From: Triticum aestivum
Lineage: Eukaryota; Streptophyta; Magnoliopsida; Poales; Poaceae
Assembly: GCF_018294505.1 (NCBI RefSeq)
Contig: NC_057803.1
Coordinates: 688,976,847 to 689,040,846 of the forward strand
Length of the DNA stretch: 64,000 nt
Direction: 5' to 3'
Position 1 is the first letter of the stretch, and each line of letters starts with the position of its first letter. Under the pieces are notes generated by a model, which worked only from the letters and a program-made list of their open reading frames with translations, was not told the DNA's origin and ran no database searches. A program made the position numbers and the translations under genes. Shown here piece by piece: positions 10,683 to 21,124 of the stretch.

Positions 10683-11585
10683 TCAGCGGGTCCTAAGATA
10701 ACCAGTTATGTTGGAATGCCGCCTATAAACCTCGAAGCTCACATAGGCATCCAGACATGCATACTTTATCTGGTCATTGTCGAGGTTGGACTTTTCCCAC
10801 TGACTGACAGTGATGTTTTTGTCCTTGTTAAGACTTATATTTACAACCTTCTTTGCTAGCTTCTCCAATGAAGCCAAATTGACTACTTTTTGGTAAGGAA
10901 CCTTGATACCCAGTCCCTGCACATCAACAGGTTTTCTAATACCCAAGTTATAGAACTTGAGTTTTTCTATGTCATTGCCAATGGCGGCACCCGCAAATTC
11001 GACTGTGTCATTGTCAAGGAAGTTGCGCAGAAGTGGAGGGATAAAACTCCTAGCATGAGCCTGGTATAGCTGGTAAATTAGGCAATGCTTGCCCACACAA
11101 AGCTGCAAGACGGCAGCACGTTGTGGCTCTTGATTAGAGAGAGCAACTTGTTGCTCAAGTAGAAGCTTCTTGCGCTCTTTGCCGTGGACATATCTAGTGT
11201 ATTCACAGTCAAGGCTGACAACACGCCACTTGGCATGATTAAGATACTTTTTCCAGATGAATCTGATGAAGGCAACAACTGTTGAAGGGTTTCTAGTCAC
11301 CATAGTATGAATTCTTATACCACCCTTGCTGATATGAAAAAGGCGGTCTGGATGATTGTTGTCCACACTCTTGGGGAATTGGACACAAACTTTGCTGACC
11401 TTAATATTGTGAAGGTTCACATGGCGAACATTTCTTCGCTGAGGTTGACGACACATCAACTCAAACGAAGTCAGAGATGAATCATATGCGACGGGTGTTG
11501 ATGAAGACAAGGGACTTGACAATGTTGATATTGGATTCACATGATATGTTTCATATCCATGGAATCGGGGTGCTTTTTCTTGCAT
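10683..11585 (-). CDS. WRN-type DEDDy 3'-5' exonuclease domain protein
   Basis: A single uninterrupted 300-residue frame from an ATG at 11585. The DnaQ-like exonuclease fold spans about residues 105-290. All catalytic residues are present: motif I VVSLDCEYT (D126, E128), motif II AIGNDIEKL (D205), motif III YACLDAY (Y275, D279), which makes it DEDDy like the Werner exonuclease family. That family removes nucleotides from DNA 3' ends, using two metal ions. About 100 N-terminal residues are low-complexity and unassigned. There is no helicase domain, which is normal for plant WRN-exonuclease-like proteins. It lies inside the LTR-flanked core and on the same strand as the presumed LTR promoter (TATA at 13724-13731). 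No intron is seen. Whether it is expressed is unknown. The true start may be further upstream if a frameshift at 11570-11580 joins it to the neighbouring ORF. Confidence 0.85.
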   Translation of the reverse strand: MQEKAPRFHGYETYHVNPISTLSSPLSSSTPVAYDSSLTSFELMCRQPQRRNVRHVNLHNIKVSKVCVQFPKSVDNNHPDRLFHISKGGIRIHTMVTRNPSTVVAFIRFIWKKYLNHAKWRVVSLDCEYTRYVHGKERKKLLLEQQVALSNQEPQRAAVLQLCVGKHCLIYQLYQAHARSFIPPLLRNFLDNDTVEFAGAAIGNDIEKLKFYNLGIRKPVDVQGLGIKVPYQKVVNLASLEKLAKKVVNISLNKDKNITVSQWEKSNLDNDQIKYACLDAYVSFEVYRRHSNITGYLRTR

Positions 11586-11985
11586 TCAAAGGGAAACTTG
11601 AGAACCGTCTCAGAGCATTCTCCAATGGATCTATCGGCCAGCGGAAGAATAGGCTCTGAAGCATCAACTTGAACTTTATTCTGAACCTTTGACATCCTTC
11701 CTTGCAGAAACGATGAAGAGGGAAATATAATCATGGTATTGCCCCCATTGATAGGTTGCTCATACTGGAGTTTGTCCATCGTTTTCCCTTTTCCTTCTTT
11801 GTCTACCCTTATACTTCTCCCAAACTTGAGTGGAGAGAAGACTTCCATTCCTTGGTCATGTTCAGTTGGTGATGCAGTCATATTATCCAGATGTTGATTT
11901 GTTGAAGCCGCACATGGACCAACTGGCACATCAAGCCAAATGTCTCCAATGCGGTTTTGAATAAAGAAAACTTTATATCAGTTTT
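11537..11985 (-). CDS. Upstream ORF, possible frameshifted N-terminus
   Basis: The minus strand is open from a stop near 11985 to 11537. The first in-frame ATG is well inside (the NMTASPTEHDQ segment), so the frame may begin at a splice acceptor or the ATG may have been lost. It overlaps the exonuclease ORF by 49 bases in another frame. In the overlap the minus strand reads GCAAGAAAAAGCACC; a one-base change in the A5 run would fuse the two frames into roughly 430-440 residues. The peptide contains SPLKFGRSIRVDKEGKGK and IIFPSSSFLQGRMSK, hydrophilic, and I recognise no domain. It could be the true N-terminus of the exonuclease protein or an independent remnant. Confidence 0.4.
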
Positions 11986-12517
11986 CTTTGAGTGTATTTA
12001 CCGTACACAATGTTTATATAATTCATGTACTATAGAAATTCATATGTTACAATCCTATGTTGGAATTCGAAGATGAGGGGAGAAATAGGTCCCACCGGGC
12101 GTGCCAGAATCTGATGACGGGAAAAATGGCGGGCGTGAGAACACGCGTCCACGTCATTGATACAGAGTGAAATTTAAATGCATAAAATAAAAACAGAATC
12201 AAACATTGCAGGTACATTATTTCCAGAACTCTTACATTTATATAAAAACCCTGATTAGGAATTCCAACATTTCTATTACATAGGATTACATCACATGCCT
12301 ATTACAATATGCTACAATAAAATAAAATGAAAGGAATCCTCCTCGCGATGGACGCTGAACTCCGGCCTTGGGGAACTTGAAGTTTATCCACGTAGGTTTT
12401 CTTCAATTACATTATGTTTGATATGATGTCATATGTTTCTTTACCATGCATGCAACATATTTTGTTTGTGCTCGACCTCATTTATGTTACGGTGTAAATG
12501 AAGGTTGATTTTGGTGA

Positions 12518-12534
12518 GGTTTAATCTGGCCCCA
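12518..12534 (-). other. Candidate primer-binding site
   Basis: On the minus strand, four bases after the apparent LTR end (...GCATCCA), the sequence reads TGGGGCCAGATTAAACC. It starts with the TGG expected of a tRNA CCA-end complement, but I cannot match it to a specific plant tRNA. Confidence 0.3.
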
Positions 12535-12726
12535 TATTTGGATGCATATATTTTCAATATTTGTAACTCACGTCATGGAATTCATGTAGGAGAACCCATG
12601 CTTAGAGCATTTTATATGTCCCCCAATCACGACATGTCTACGTAAAGAAAAAACATGCATACTTGATTTGAACCACATGGCCAAAACTGAGGACATATCT
12701 ACATGAAACATGTGAATCCCTGATTT

Positions 12727-13530
12727 CACGTAGATCTAGATTCCTCAATCCGAACCCAAAAGGGCCTAACCTAAGGGCATGATTTTATGGGTTTATATTC
12801 CTTGATTCGAAACACAAGGCCGAACCTAAGGACAATGTTTTATGAATTATATTCCTTGATCCGAACCACAAGGCTGAAACTAAGGGTATAATTTTATGTG
12901 TTTTATGTTCCTTGATCCGAACCAAAAGAATGGCCGAAACTAAGGACATGATTTCATGATATGCATTTTCCTTGATCCGAACCAAAATGGCCGAAACTAA
13001 GGACATGATTTAATGATATGTATTTTCCTTGATCCGAACCAAAATGGCCGAAACTAAGGACATGATTTCATGATATGTATTTTCCTTGATCCGAACCAAA
13101 ATGGCCGAAACTAAGGATATGATTTCATGATATATATTTTCCTTGATCCGAACCAAAATGGCCGAAACTAAGGACATGATTTCATGATATGTATTTTCCT
13201 TGATCCGAACCAAAATGACCGAAACTAAGGATATGATTTCATGATATGTATTTTCCTTGATCCGAACCAAATTGGCCGAAACTAAGGATATGATTTCATG
13301 ATATGTTTTCCTTGATCCGAATCAAGATGGCCGAAACTAAGGACTTGATTTCACGGCATGTATTTTCCTTGATCCGAACCAAAATGGCCGAAACCAAGGA
13401 TATGATTTCATGAAGTGAGGGAGAAAGAATCCTGGATCCGAACCAAAATGGCCAAAACTAAGGACGAGAATTCATAGATGAGGAGAAAGGATTCCTTGAT
13501 TCGAACCAAACGGCCGAAACTAAGGGTATG
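12727..13530. repeat. 57-bp minisatellite in the LTR (copy 2)
   Basis: Same array as 187-990, unit by unit, with single-base differences. The two arrays have the same copy number, so they have not expanded or contracted relative to each other since the repeat was duplicated. Confidence 0.9.
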
Positions 13531-13723
13531 AGCGTAGTATCATATCTCACCTTCTTCCTTCTTGGAACCAACCAAGCTTCCTCCCCTTGCTTCCTTTTCT
13601 CCCGGTGTGCTTTTTATGTGTTGTATGATGTGTAGTAGAATATTGCTACTAGAGAGAGGAGGGAAGGAGACCAGAGAACGAGGGAGTAAAATGAGTCCCA
13701 CCTCCAAACTAATGAGCAGGGGG

Positions 13724-13731
13724 TATTTATA
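13724..13731 (-). promoter_or_regulatory. LTR TATA box (copy 2)
   Basis: Minus strand CCTATAAATACCCCC, identical to the other LTR. It is the likely core promoter for a transcript running through the exonuclease ORF. Confidence 0.5.
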
Positions 13732-14700
13732 GGAGGAGGAGGAGTGGAGCGCTGAGGCTGGATGTCTGCGTGCTCACGTCCACCGATCGTGGGAACGTGG
13801 GATGATGGGAGCGTGGGTTGCTTCTTTCTTTTTTCTTTCTATTTGTTTAATCGCTAATTGACCGGCAACGTCGCTAACCCATTTACTTATGTGCGTGATT
13901 GGCCGATGGATGTGGCTACACATGCATGCACACGTACGTAGAGATTTTCAAAGTGGGCTGGGCCTGATTAAGGCTAATTTTCTTAACGTGCATGAGACAG
14001 AGATATGAGAATATATTATTTCATTGATAATTCTACGATGGTGTGTGACACATTTTTATTCAAGCATTGCACCAATATTTCATTAGAGGTCGTAGAATGA
14101 CATGCTCATATTTATTCAGTGGAATAATATTTTGGCGACATTGGCACCGGTCATGATAATTTGATTTTATGTTAACATTGGGATTCCATCGTCGATGAAA
14201 TTTCCTTAGGACAAAAACTTGATGAGTATTATTTGTTTTCTCATATTTATTTATTGTCCCTTTTCATTCTTAGCAATATCGGTGTTTGCCAATAATTCAA
14301 TAATTGTCTGACATTTTTTAATATGTCGTCTCACGGGGCAATTTTCTTTTATATGCGTCTAATATTATTGGAATAATGTTCGCATTTACTCGACGATTCA
14401 ATATTTTGGCAATATCAACACTTCCTATCACAACAATTTAAATTTATTTGAAAATTAGAATTCCGCCGTCGGTGACGGCGTATATGCAGGCGAGCCATGT
14501 GTCCTCTATACTTTCGTTAGGATAAAACTTGATGAGCATTTATTTGTTTCATCGATACCATGATTTTCATCAACCCTTGCTTTGAATGATCGATTATTTT
14601 TAAATTGTCTCCTTTCATTATTAAACGGATTTTTCCCATTTTGCATTTATATTTTATTTGGTTTATGCATTTTATTTTATCCTGGTCGAAATCCATGTCA

Positions 14701-15234
14701 ACACACCCTGCCATGCTGCCTAGCCGCAGTCGTACAGGAGGTGAAGAAGCACCCCTAGCTCCGCAGAGGCACCTCACTCGTGTTCTTCCACTTGCCCTCA
14801 CAAATTTTGTGGCTGTCTGGGGGGGGGGGGGAGGGGGAGGGCTTCTCTCATCGTATTACAAATCACAAGGGGCTGAGGGGTAGGGGATGGGTACATGGCC
14901 ATGTCCGGTTCCTAGTAGCAGTGGAGGCCGGTGGTCAAGAGGAGGAGAGATCCATGGAGGAAAAGAAGAAACAGAGAGGAATGAGGGGAGGAGAATGACG
15001 GGAGGGGGGAAGAAGATAAGGAAGGAGAAAAAAGGGGAGGGACAGGCATGGGCCCGACAAAGAAAACGTGCCAATGCAGGGAGGTGGCACATGCCAGTGA
15101 GGAGCCACGTGGCAAAGCAGCGTGTGACCGGCGCAAACTCGGCCGGCACACCATTGCCAAACATTTACCGTCACATTTGGACCAAATTATGAATGGGTTG
15201 TGAGGTCTAGTCCAAGTGTTATCATCCGGTATCC
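14701..15234. other. Intergenic, purine-rich, no gene seen
   Basis: Contains a G-run (14819-14831) and a GA-rich stretch (14880-15050). Several frames are open only because of this composition. Nothing recognisable. Confidence 0.6.
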
Positions 15235-15249
15235 AACCATTTAAGTTAT

Positions 15250-15549
15250 GAGCGAACCAACCTGTGGTTGGATGGTTAGGTGGACAGTGGCATAACTAGC
15301 CCACTAGGATTCAAGTCTTGATACTTGCATTTATTCCAGATTTATTTTATGATTTCCGGCGATGCGCGTTCAGTGGGATGAGACGTTTCCGTTGACTATG
15401 AGGCGCCGTGACTTAGTAAAATCTCAAGATGATATGTCAGCTTAGTCTCTCGAAGATGCTCATTAGGTTAAGGTGTACGTGTGTGTGCATTCATAGGGAT
15501 GAGTGTATGCGTGTGTATATGAGAGTTTGCATCTATACTGTGTTCAAAA
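15250..15549 (+). mobile_element. tRNA-derived SINE with 15-bp target duplication
   Basis: Flanked by a perfect 15-base direct repeat, AACCATTTAAGTTAT, at 15235-15249 and 15550-15564. The head resembles a tRNA with a pol III A-box-like TGTGGTTGGATGG near 15263 and a B-box-like GGATTCAAGTCTTG near 15307. The body (GATTTCCGGCGATGCGCG, later GTGTGTGCATTCATAGGG) matches a SINE type I recognise from grass genomes, and the 3' end has a short A-run. Mobilised in trans by LINE machinery. Confidence 0.9.
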
Positions 15550-15750
15550 AACCATTTAAGTTATTCAAAATTTATAGATCAAGGAGTTAGCAGGGGTGTA
15601 GACGGGTGAGTAGGGGCTAGACCCCTAACAATATGGCTCGTCTCCTCGACGAATTATAGAAGGTATATATGCTAGTGGTAGCAACTGATTACTTTTTCTA
15701 GAACCAAAATGTGGTTTGTAGTTAAGAGGGCGGTGATACCCCTTGCCAGT

Positions 15751-15853
15751 TACTCCCTCCGTTCTAAAATAGATGACTCAACTTTGTGCTAACTTTAGTC
15801 ATCTATTAAAGTTAGTACAAAATTGGGTCATCTATTTTGGAACGGAGGGAGTA
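15751..15853. mobile_element. Stowaway-type MITE
   Basis: CTCCCTCCGTTCTAAAATAG and its complement ending CGGAGGGAG, with TA at each side. About 103 bases, and the inverted repeats cover almost the whole element. Confidence 0.95.
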
Positions 15854-16206
15854 GCGATCAAGGGTCAAATTTGGCACTTGTTGTCTTATAAAGGTGGAAT
15901 ATTCTTTCGATGATATTATTAGAAACTGCTTACTGGTGGGGTAACATTAGTAGTGGGCAGGCGTAACACCCGCCACTGGTAATCTGGTCATTTACGAGCG
16001 ATGGCTTCACTTTGCACATGTCACTGGTAAAATTACCCCATATTAGCTGTGGGTCAAAATTACAGGTGACAGACACAAAATCGCGCGCCTCACTAGTACA
16101 CCAGTTATCAGCGACGTGACTGGAAGAAATAAGAGACCAGCGTTAGTATAGTAGTGGGTCACAAATATCAGTGGAGGGCATATATGCTTGCCCGGCACAT
16201 CTCAAA
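15854..16206. other. CACTA-like subterminal sequence, no gene
   Basis: Repeated short motifs of the type CACTGGTAA and GTGGGTCA around 15970-16170 recall CACTA subterminal regions, and TAGTAGTG occurs at 16150-16157. No complete terminal pair found. Confidence 0.3.
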
Positions 16207-16465
16207 TACTCCTTCCGTCCTTGGAAGTGTGTTACTTTCAACTTTGTTGAAAAGTCGAACTTGTTTATGTTTGACTGTATTTATAATCAACATGTATGCC
16301 GTCAAATTAGTAGCATTTGGTTCATGATAAAATATATTTTTATCATATACCTATTTGGTTTCATAAACATTGATATATTTTCGTAACAAAAGCTCGGTCT
16401 AACTTTGAGATAGTTTAACACTCCCACAAAGTTGGAAGTACACCCTTTTAAGGACGGAGGGTGTA
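16207..16465. mobile_element. Diverged Mariner-type MITE
   Basis: Imperfect inverted ends TACTCCTTCCGTCCTTGGAA and AAGGACGGAGGGTGTA. The interior halves also pair imperfectly (TTCAACTTTGTTG with CACAAAGTTGGAAG). About 259 bases, older than the other MITEs here. Confidence 0.75.
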
Positions 16466-16767
16466 CTAGTGGAAGGCATGAATTGATGCCACTAGGGTCC
16501 GACTTACCCATGGGTGACAAATACCAACGGTTGTCTCTTTTGGCTGCCCCGCCATTGGTTTTCTTTGTAATGCTATTGTTTTAGAGTTTTAGGTTTAGGT
16601 TTATGGTCCAAAAGAAATTCTACACTAGTTAGTTCATTAGAAGTTCCATGTAAAACTTTTTTAGTGTTTAATGAAGGTTAATTGTTTTTGAATTCTAAAA
16701 AAGTGTAAATCAGTTCTGAAAAACATGAAACTTGGCATATTGTCATGATATGACCAATGGAAGTAGT
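16466..16767. other. Left flank of solo LTR, CACTA-like
   Basis: AT-rich, no gene. Sequence such as ATGAAACTTGGCATATTGTC continues directly into 18511 once the solo LTR is removed, so both flanks belong to one older element, probably a CACTA interior. Confidence 0.3.
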
Positions 16768-18505
16768 TGAAGGAAATATGCCCTAGAGGCAATAATAAAG
16801 TTATTATTTATTTCCTCATATCATGATAAATGTTTATTATTCATGCTAGAATTGTATTAACCGGAAACATGATACATGTGTGAATACATAGACAAATATA
16901 GTGTCACTAGTATGCCTCTACTTGAACTAGCTCATTGATCAAAGATGGTTATGTTTCCTAACCATAGGCATGTGTTGTCATTTGATTAATGGGATCACAT
17001 CATTAGGAGAATGATGTGATTGACTTGACCCATTCCGTTAGCTTAGCATTTGATCGTTTAGTATGTTGCTATTGCTTTCTTCATGACTTATACAAAGTTC
17101 CTACAACTATGAGATTGTGCAACTCCCGTTTACCGGAGGAACACTTTGTGTGCTACCAAACGTCACAACGTAATTGGATGATTATAAAGGTGTTCTACAG
17201 GTGTCTCCAAAGGTACATGTTGAGTTGGCATAATTCGAGATTAGGTTTTGTCACTCCGATTGTCGGAGAGGTATCTTTGGGCCCTCTCAGTAATACTCAT
17301 CACCTAAGCCTTGCAAGCATTGTAACTAATGAGTTAGTTATGAAATGATGTATTACGGAACGAGTAAAGAGACTTACCGGTAATGAGATTGAACTAGGTA
17401 TTGGATACCGACGATCGAATCTCGGGCAAGTAACATACCGATGACAAAGGGAACAACGTATGTTGTTATGCGGTTTGACCGATAAAGATCTTCGTAGAAT
17501 ATGTAGGAACCAATATGAACATCCAGGTTCTGCTATTGGTTATTGACCGAGAATAGTTCTAGGTCATGTCTACATAGTTCTCGAACCCGTAGGGTCCGCA
17601 CGCTTAACGTTACGATGACATTTTTATTATGAGTTTATAAGTTTTGATGTACCGAAGGTTGTTCGGAGTACCGGATGTGATCACGGACATGACGAGGAGT
17701 CTCGAAATGGTCGAGACATAAAGATTGATATATTGGACAGATATATTTGGACACCGGAAAGGTTCCGGATGAGATTGGGACTATACCGGAGTTCCGGGAG
17801 GTTACCGGAACCCCCGGTAAGTATATGGGCCTTATTGGGCCTTAGTGGAAGGGAGGGAGAAGGAGCAAAGGAGGGGGCGCTCCCCCCCCAAGCCCAATCC
17901 GAATTGGGAAGGGGGCCGCCCCCCCCCCCTTTCCTTCTTCCCTCCCCTCTCTTCCTTCCCTCTCCTACTCCTAATAGGAAAGGGGGGCCAAACCTACTTG
18001 GAGTAGGTTTGCCCCCCCCTAGGGCGCGCCTCCCCTCTTGGCCGGCCCCCTCCTCCTCTCCCCCGTTATATACGGAGGAGGGGGGCACCCCATAGACACA
18101 CAAGTTGATCTACGGATCGTTCCTTAGCCATGTGCGGTGCCCCCCTCCACCATATTCCACCTCGGTCATATCGTCGTGGAGTTTAGGCGAAGCCCTGCGC
18201 CGGTAGAACATCATCATCGTCACCACTCCGTCGTGCTGACGGAACTCATCCCCGACGTTTTGCTGGATTGGAGCCCGGGGAACGTCATCGAGCTGAACGT
18301 GTGCTGAACACGGAGGTGCCGTACGTTCGGTGCTTGGATCGGTCGAATCGTGAAGACGTACGACTACATCAACCGCGTTGTCATAACGCTTCCGCTTACG
18401 GTCTACGAGGGTACGTGGACAACACTCTCCCCTCTCGTTGCTATGCCATCATCATGATCTTGCGTGTGCGTAGGAATTTTTTTGAAATTACTACATTCCC
18501 CAACA
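16768..18505 (+). mobile_element. Solo LTR, Ty1/copia (Angela/BARE-like), copy a
   Basis: Begins TGAAGGAAATATGCCCTAGAGG-type sequence and ends TTCCCCAACA, flanked by a perfect 5-base target duplication GTAGT (16763-16767 and 18506-18510). No internal region is present, so it is the product of LTR-LTR recombination. It contains the familiar GATCGAATCTCGGGCAAG block near 17415 and a TATA-like GTTATATACGGAGG near 18064. Reading frames inside it are incidental. The same family occurs at 30285-32020. Confidence 0.95.
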
Positions 18506-19149
18506 GTAGTGGTAAAAATCCAAGAGAGTTTCAGGAAAGATGTGGTGGAGGTCCTTAGAAACTGAATCATCTCTCATGAAGAATCAGACCTGAAAATCCA
18601 TTTAATGCCTTATAAATTACAAATGTACTCAGAGTAATGCCAAATTTTTACATGAATGATATTACGGTGTATGTTGAATGTACATAATGTTTTAAGATCA
18701 AATTATGAAGAAATGGTGAGTTCGCCTTCAAACATTTTCTGCCACTGTCCCATTATTCCTAGTACCACACTATTTATACTCTACCACTGTCACTACTACA
18801 AATCATAGCACTCCTGGCCCCTCACCACTTACTAGCCACTGAATAAGTGTTAGTGATGAGGGTAGTCACCGATCGGCCAGTGGGGACGCGTTAGTGATGA
18901 ATGTCTAGGGGCTATCCTAGAAACTCATCACTGACTGGCCATTTTAAGGCCCGTCAGAGATTGATGGGTAATATTTGGCCCTAACTTATCACTGAATGGG
19001 TGTTAAGTAGTAGCTCGGATCTGATATTTTCTTATCACTAACTAGTTTTTAGTGCACGGTCAATCATGTGTGTTCTTTATTGCGTACCACTAAGGACTTA
19101 GAGGCATTCCAAATTTCATGGATCACCGCTTCGGCTCCTCTCCCTCAAC
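18506..19149. other. CACTA-like terminal and subterminal sequence
   Basis: No gene. CACTACTACAAATCATAG at 18791 resembles a CACTA terminus, and the following 250 bases contain direct and inverted copies of CATCACTGACTGGCC / AGTGATGA motifs, typical of transposase-binding subterminal repeats. The matching far end was not found. Confidence 0.35.
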
Positions 19150-19975
19150 AAAGTGGCTGACCGGCTCGCGCGATGCCGATTCACCTCCCCATCGTTATAA
19201 ATTCCCACCATCACCCTCCACAAACTCGAGCTTTTTCCCGCCGCTACCCATCTTCTCCAAATTATGCTAGAATCAGGCCCGAATGCACCATGGTGAGGCT
19301 CCTCCTGATCCACCATTTCGCCTACTTGTTCTATCACCTCTTAACCATTGCCATGCCAGACGATTCCTCGAGCTCGGACAACGAGGAGGTTTTAGAGTTG
19401 AGCTCCTTGGAGGAGGAGGTAGAGGGCAAGGCGGCGCATCAGCGGGACCAGCGCGCGTCCCCCCTCAAAAAGAATTTGATGCAAAGAGAAGCTAATCCTA
19501 CTGCTAAACTCACTTCCAATTAGTCGTTCTATCTAATCTTCCTAGCTGTTTTTGGTGTGTGCTTCTATTTAGCCGCCCTTTAGATTCTATCTGCCACTGG
19601 TAGAGGGGGAGCAGCACAACGCCGGCATGGTGTCACGGTCTTGCCCCTCCAACCGTTGGAGGAGGAGGAGCACCTTGCCACCGAGGCGCAACTTGCCGCG
19701 GAGAATGCCAATGTTGCGGCCATCCCCACCCTACCGGCCGACCCGCATGTGGTGGCGGAAAACCTCACCACTGAGGCGCAACTCTCCGTCGAGTGACTCC
19801 GGTTGTTTCAAAAGTCAGTGATAGTGACGACGACAAAGAAGAGCTGGTGAGGAAGAAGCCCAAGGGCACCCATGGCGAGATATTTGGCTCCGGAACCGCA
19901 CTGATCGAAAATTTTGGTAGTTATAGAATTCTCTCACTTCTTCGACTAGAATACCAAAAGGAAGAAAAAATATGA
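19150..19975 (+). pseudogene. Decayed acidic-protein gene fragment, probably transposon-borne
   Basis: Plus-strand coding-like blocks: from the ATG at 19353 a Ser/Glu-rich peptide (MPDDSSSSDNEEVLELSS), then after a non-coding gap 19655-19798 (LEEEEHLATEAQLAAE, ending at TGA), then 19790-19975 (SDSDDDKEELVRKKPKG). Stops and frame changes separate the blocks. The acidic and then basic low-complexity pattern is like accessory proteins encoded in grass DNA transposons, but I cannot name a family. Confidence 0.35.
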
Positions 19976-20784
19976 CTAAGTGATTTTATAGTAGAGGCAT
20001 ATCCTGATAGATTCCATTTTTTCATGAAAATAAAGATAGTCAATTTGACTGGACTTAAGACATTATTATGTTTTCTGAGAAAGAATAAGATATCATTATT
20101 CTATTAAATAAACTTTTCTCTCGTACAAAATACTATATGATTTCACCATTTATTTCATCAGAAACAATCAGGACGGAAGCAGGGGCGAAGCTAGCTATCT
20201 GGCGTGGTTTGGCCAACGCCATATCTAAACTGCCATCCAAAATTCCAAATACGTATATACACTACTATTAGCCAGCATAATTTTTAGGTTTTGGGCTGAG
20301 AAGTTGTGAGATGTGCCTCCTGTTGGGCTTGGTAGTTACTGCCAATTGAGTGATGGGCCATGTGGCCATGCCCGTAGGCTGTAAAACCTACCTCGACGAG
20401 ATATGAGCACGAGTCATTCTGGTTCGAGATCGTGAGACCGAGAGGCGGCTGCTAGGGCACGGCCGCACCGCACGGACGCATGGACGCGCGCAGCCGGCCA
20501 CCGGCGAGGCAGCCTCAGGGACGCCGCGAGGCGGCGACCGGCAACTCGACGGCACTGCCAAGTCGGCGAGGGTTTGTAGATGAAGCCACCGCCAAACAGG
20601 GAGAAGAGAATTAATAATTATGTAATGAAAGGTATAATTTCGTTGTACTTCTACCGCTTGAGCGCATGAGTTCAATTGTGTCATGCACTCATGTTACTTG
20701 CTTGAACATTTGTTTAATTATTCTAGTGCTATGGCTCCTGTTAGTTTTTCTTGTGTTTTTTGTGCAGATTTAAAGAGTAGTTTT
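19976..20784. other. Intergenic with possible MITE end and GC-rich fragment
   Basis: CAGGGGCGAAGCTAGC at 20181 resembles one end of an hAT-type MITE; I did not find its partner. 20400-20600 is GC-rich with no long coding frame of recognisable type. Confidence 0.3.
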
Positions 20785-21124
20785 TTTTGGACCCATGGAT
20801 CGGGTAGGCTAGATTAGATCGATAGTCCTACCTTCTCCTTGTGGATCCAGGAGCTCCCGGTGCCGGCTATGGTGCCGGTGATGGCAGAGAGTAGTTGTGG
20901 CGGTGCTTCCCGTCAACACTGCACTAACCCTAGATCGGTAGGGGATGTAGGTGGGGTGTACGGCGTCGCGATGAACCTCGTTGTGCGAATCGTGGCCCCC
21001 ACCTCTTTATATAGTGCAGGTGACAGGGGCCCGTCAACCATAGTGGGTTGAGCGCCCCCGATCAGGGCGCAGATCTAAGGGCCCGATGGGCCGTTGGGCC
21101 CACACGGTTGAGATCATCCTAACA
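20785..21124 (-). repeat. 3' LTR of the decayed copia
   Basis: Shares long blocks with 25866-26186 (for example CACTGCACTAACCCTAGATC and CACCTCTTTATATAGTGCAG). It contains about 20 bases (GTGGATCCAGGAGCTCCCGG region, 20840-20860) missing from the other LTR. Confidence 0.9.

Larger units (their letters stand above)
7858..12538 (-). mobile_element. Core of LTR element with exonuclease cargo
   Basis: The 4.7 kb between the two long repeats. In minus-strand order it contains a primer-site candidate, about 590 bases without a frame, the upstream ORF, the exonuclease ORF, a minisatellite, and about 1.2 kb of AT-rich sequence. No gag, protease, reverse transcriptase, integrase or RNase H motif is visible on either strand, so mobility would depend on another element in trans (LARD-like). 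Between 7920 and 9050 there are only short diverged repeats (for example CTCATATAGCATTGG, 8200-8450). Confidence 0.5.
12539..14700 (-). mobile_element. 5' LTR of exonuclease-carrying element (intact)
   Basis: The intact copy of the long direct repeat, 2162 bases, TG at 12539 and CA at 14700 in the plus reading (TGACATGG...GCATCCA on the minus strand). It lacks the Helitron and so records the empty site at 13642/13643. Promoter layout on the minus strand fits an LTR: about 970 bases of upstream sequence, TATAAATA, a GC-rich stretch, then the 57-bp minisatellite. The flanking ACACC at 14701-14705 would be the target duplication; its partner lies left of the window. Confidence 0.6.

Noticed and set aside
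14887..15192. Overlapping ORFs on both strands near a G-run
   Set aside because: Purine-rich composition keeps several frames open; no motif and no consistent start context.
16768..18505. Host gene suggested by ORFs at 17016-17348 and 17681-18103
   Set aside because: The interval is a solo LTR with exact TG/CA ends and target duplication; the same frames recur broken in the second solo LTR.
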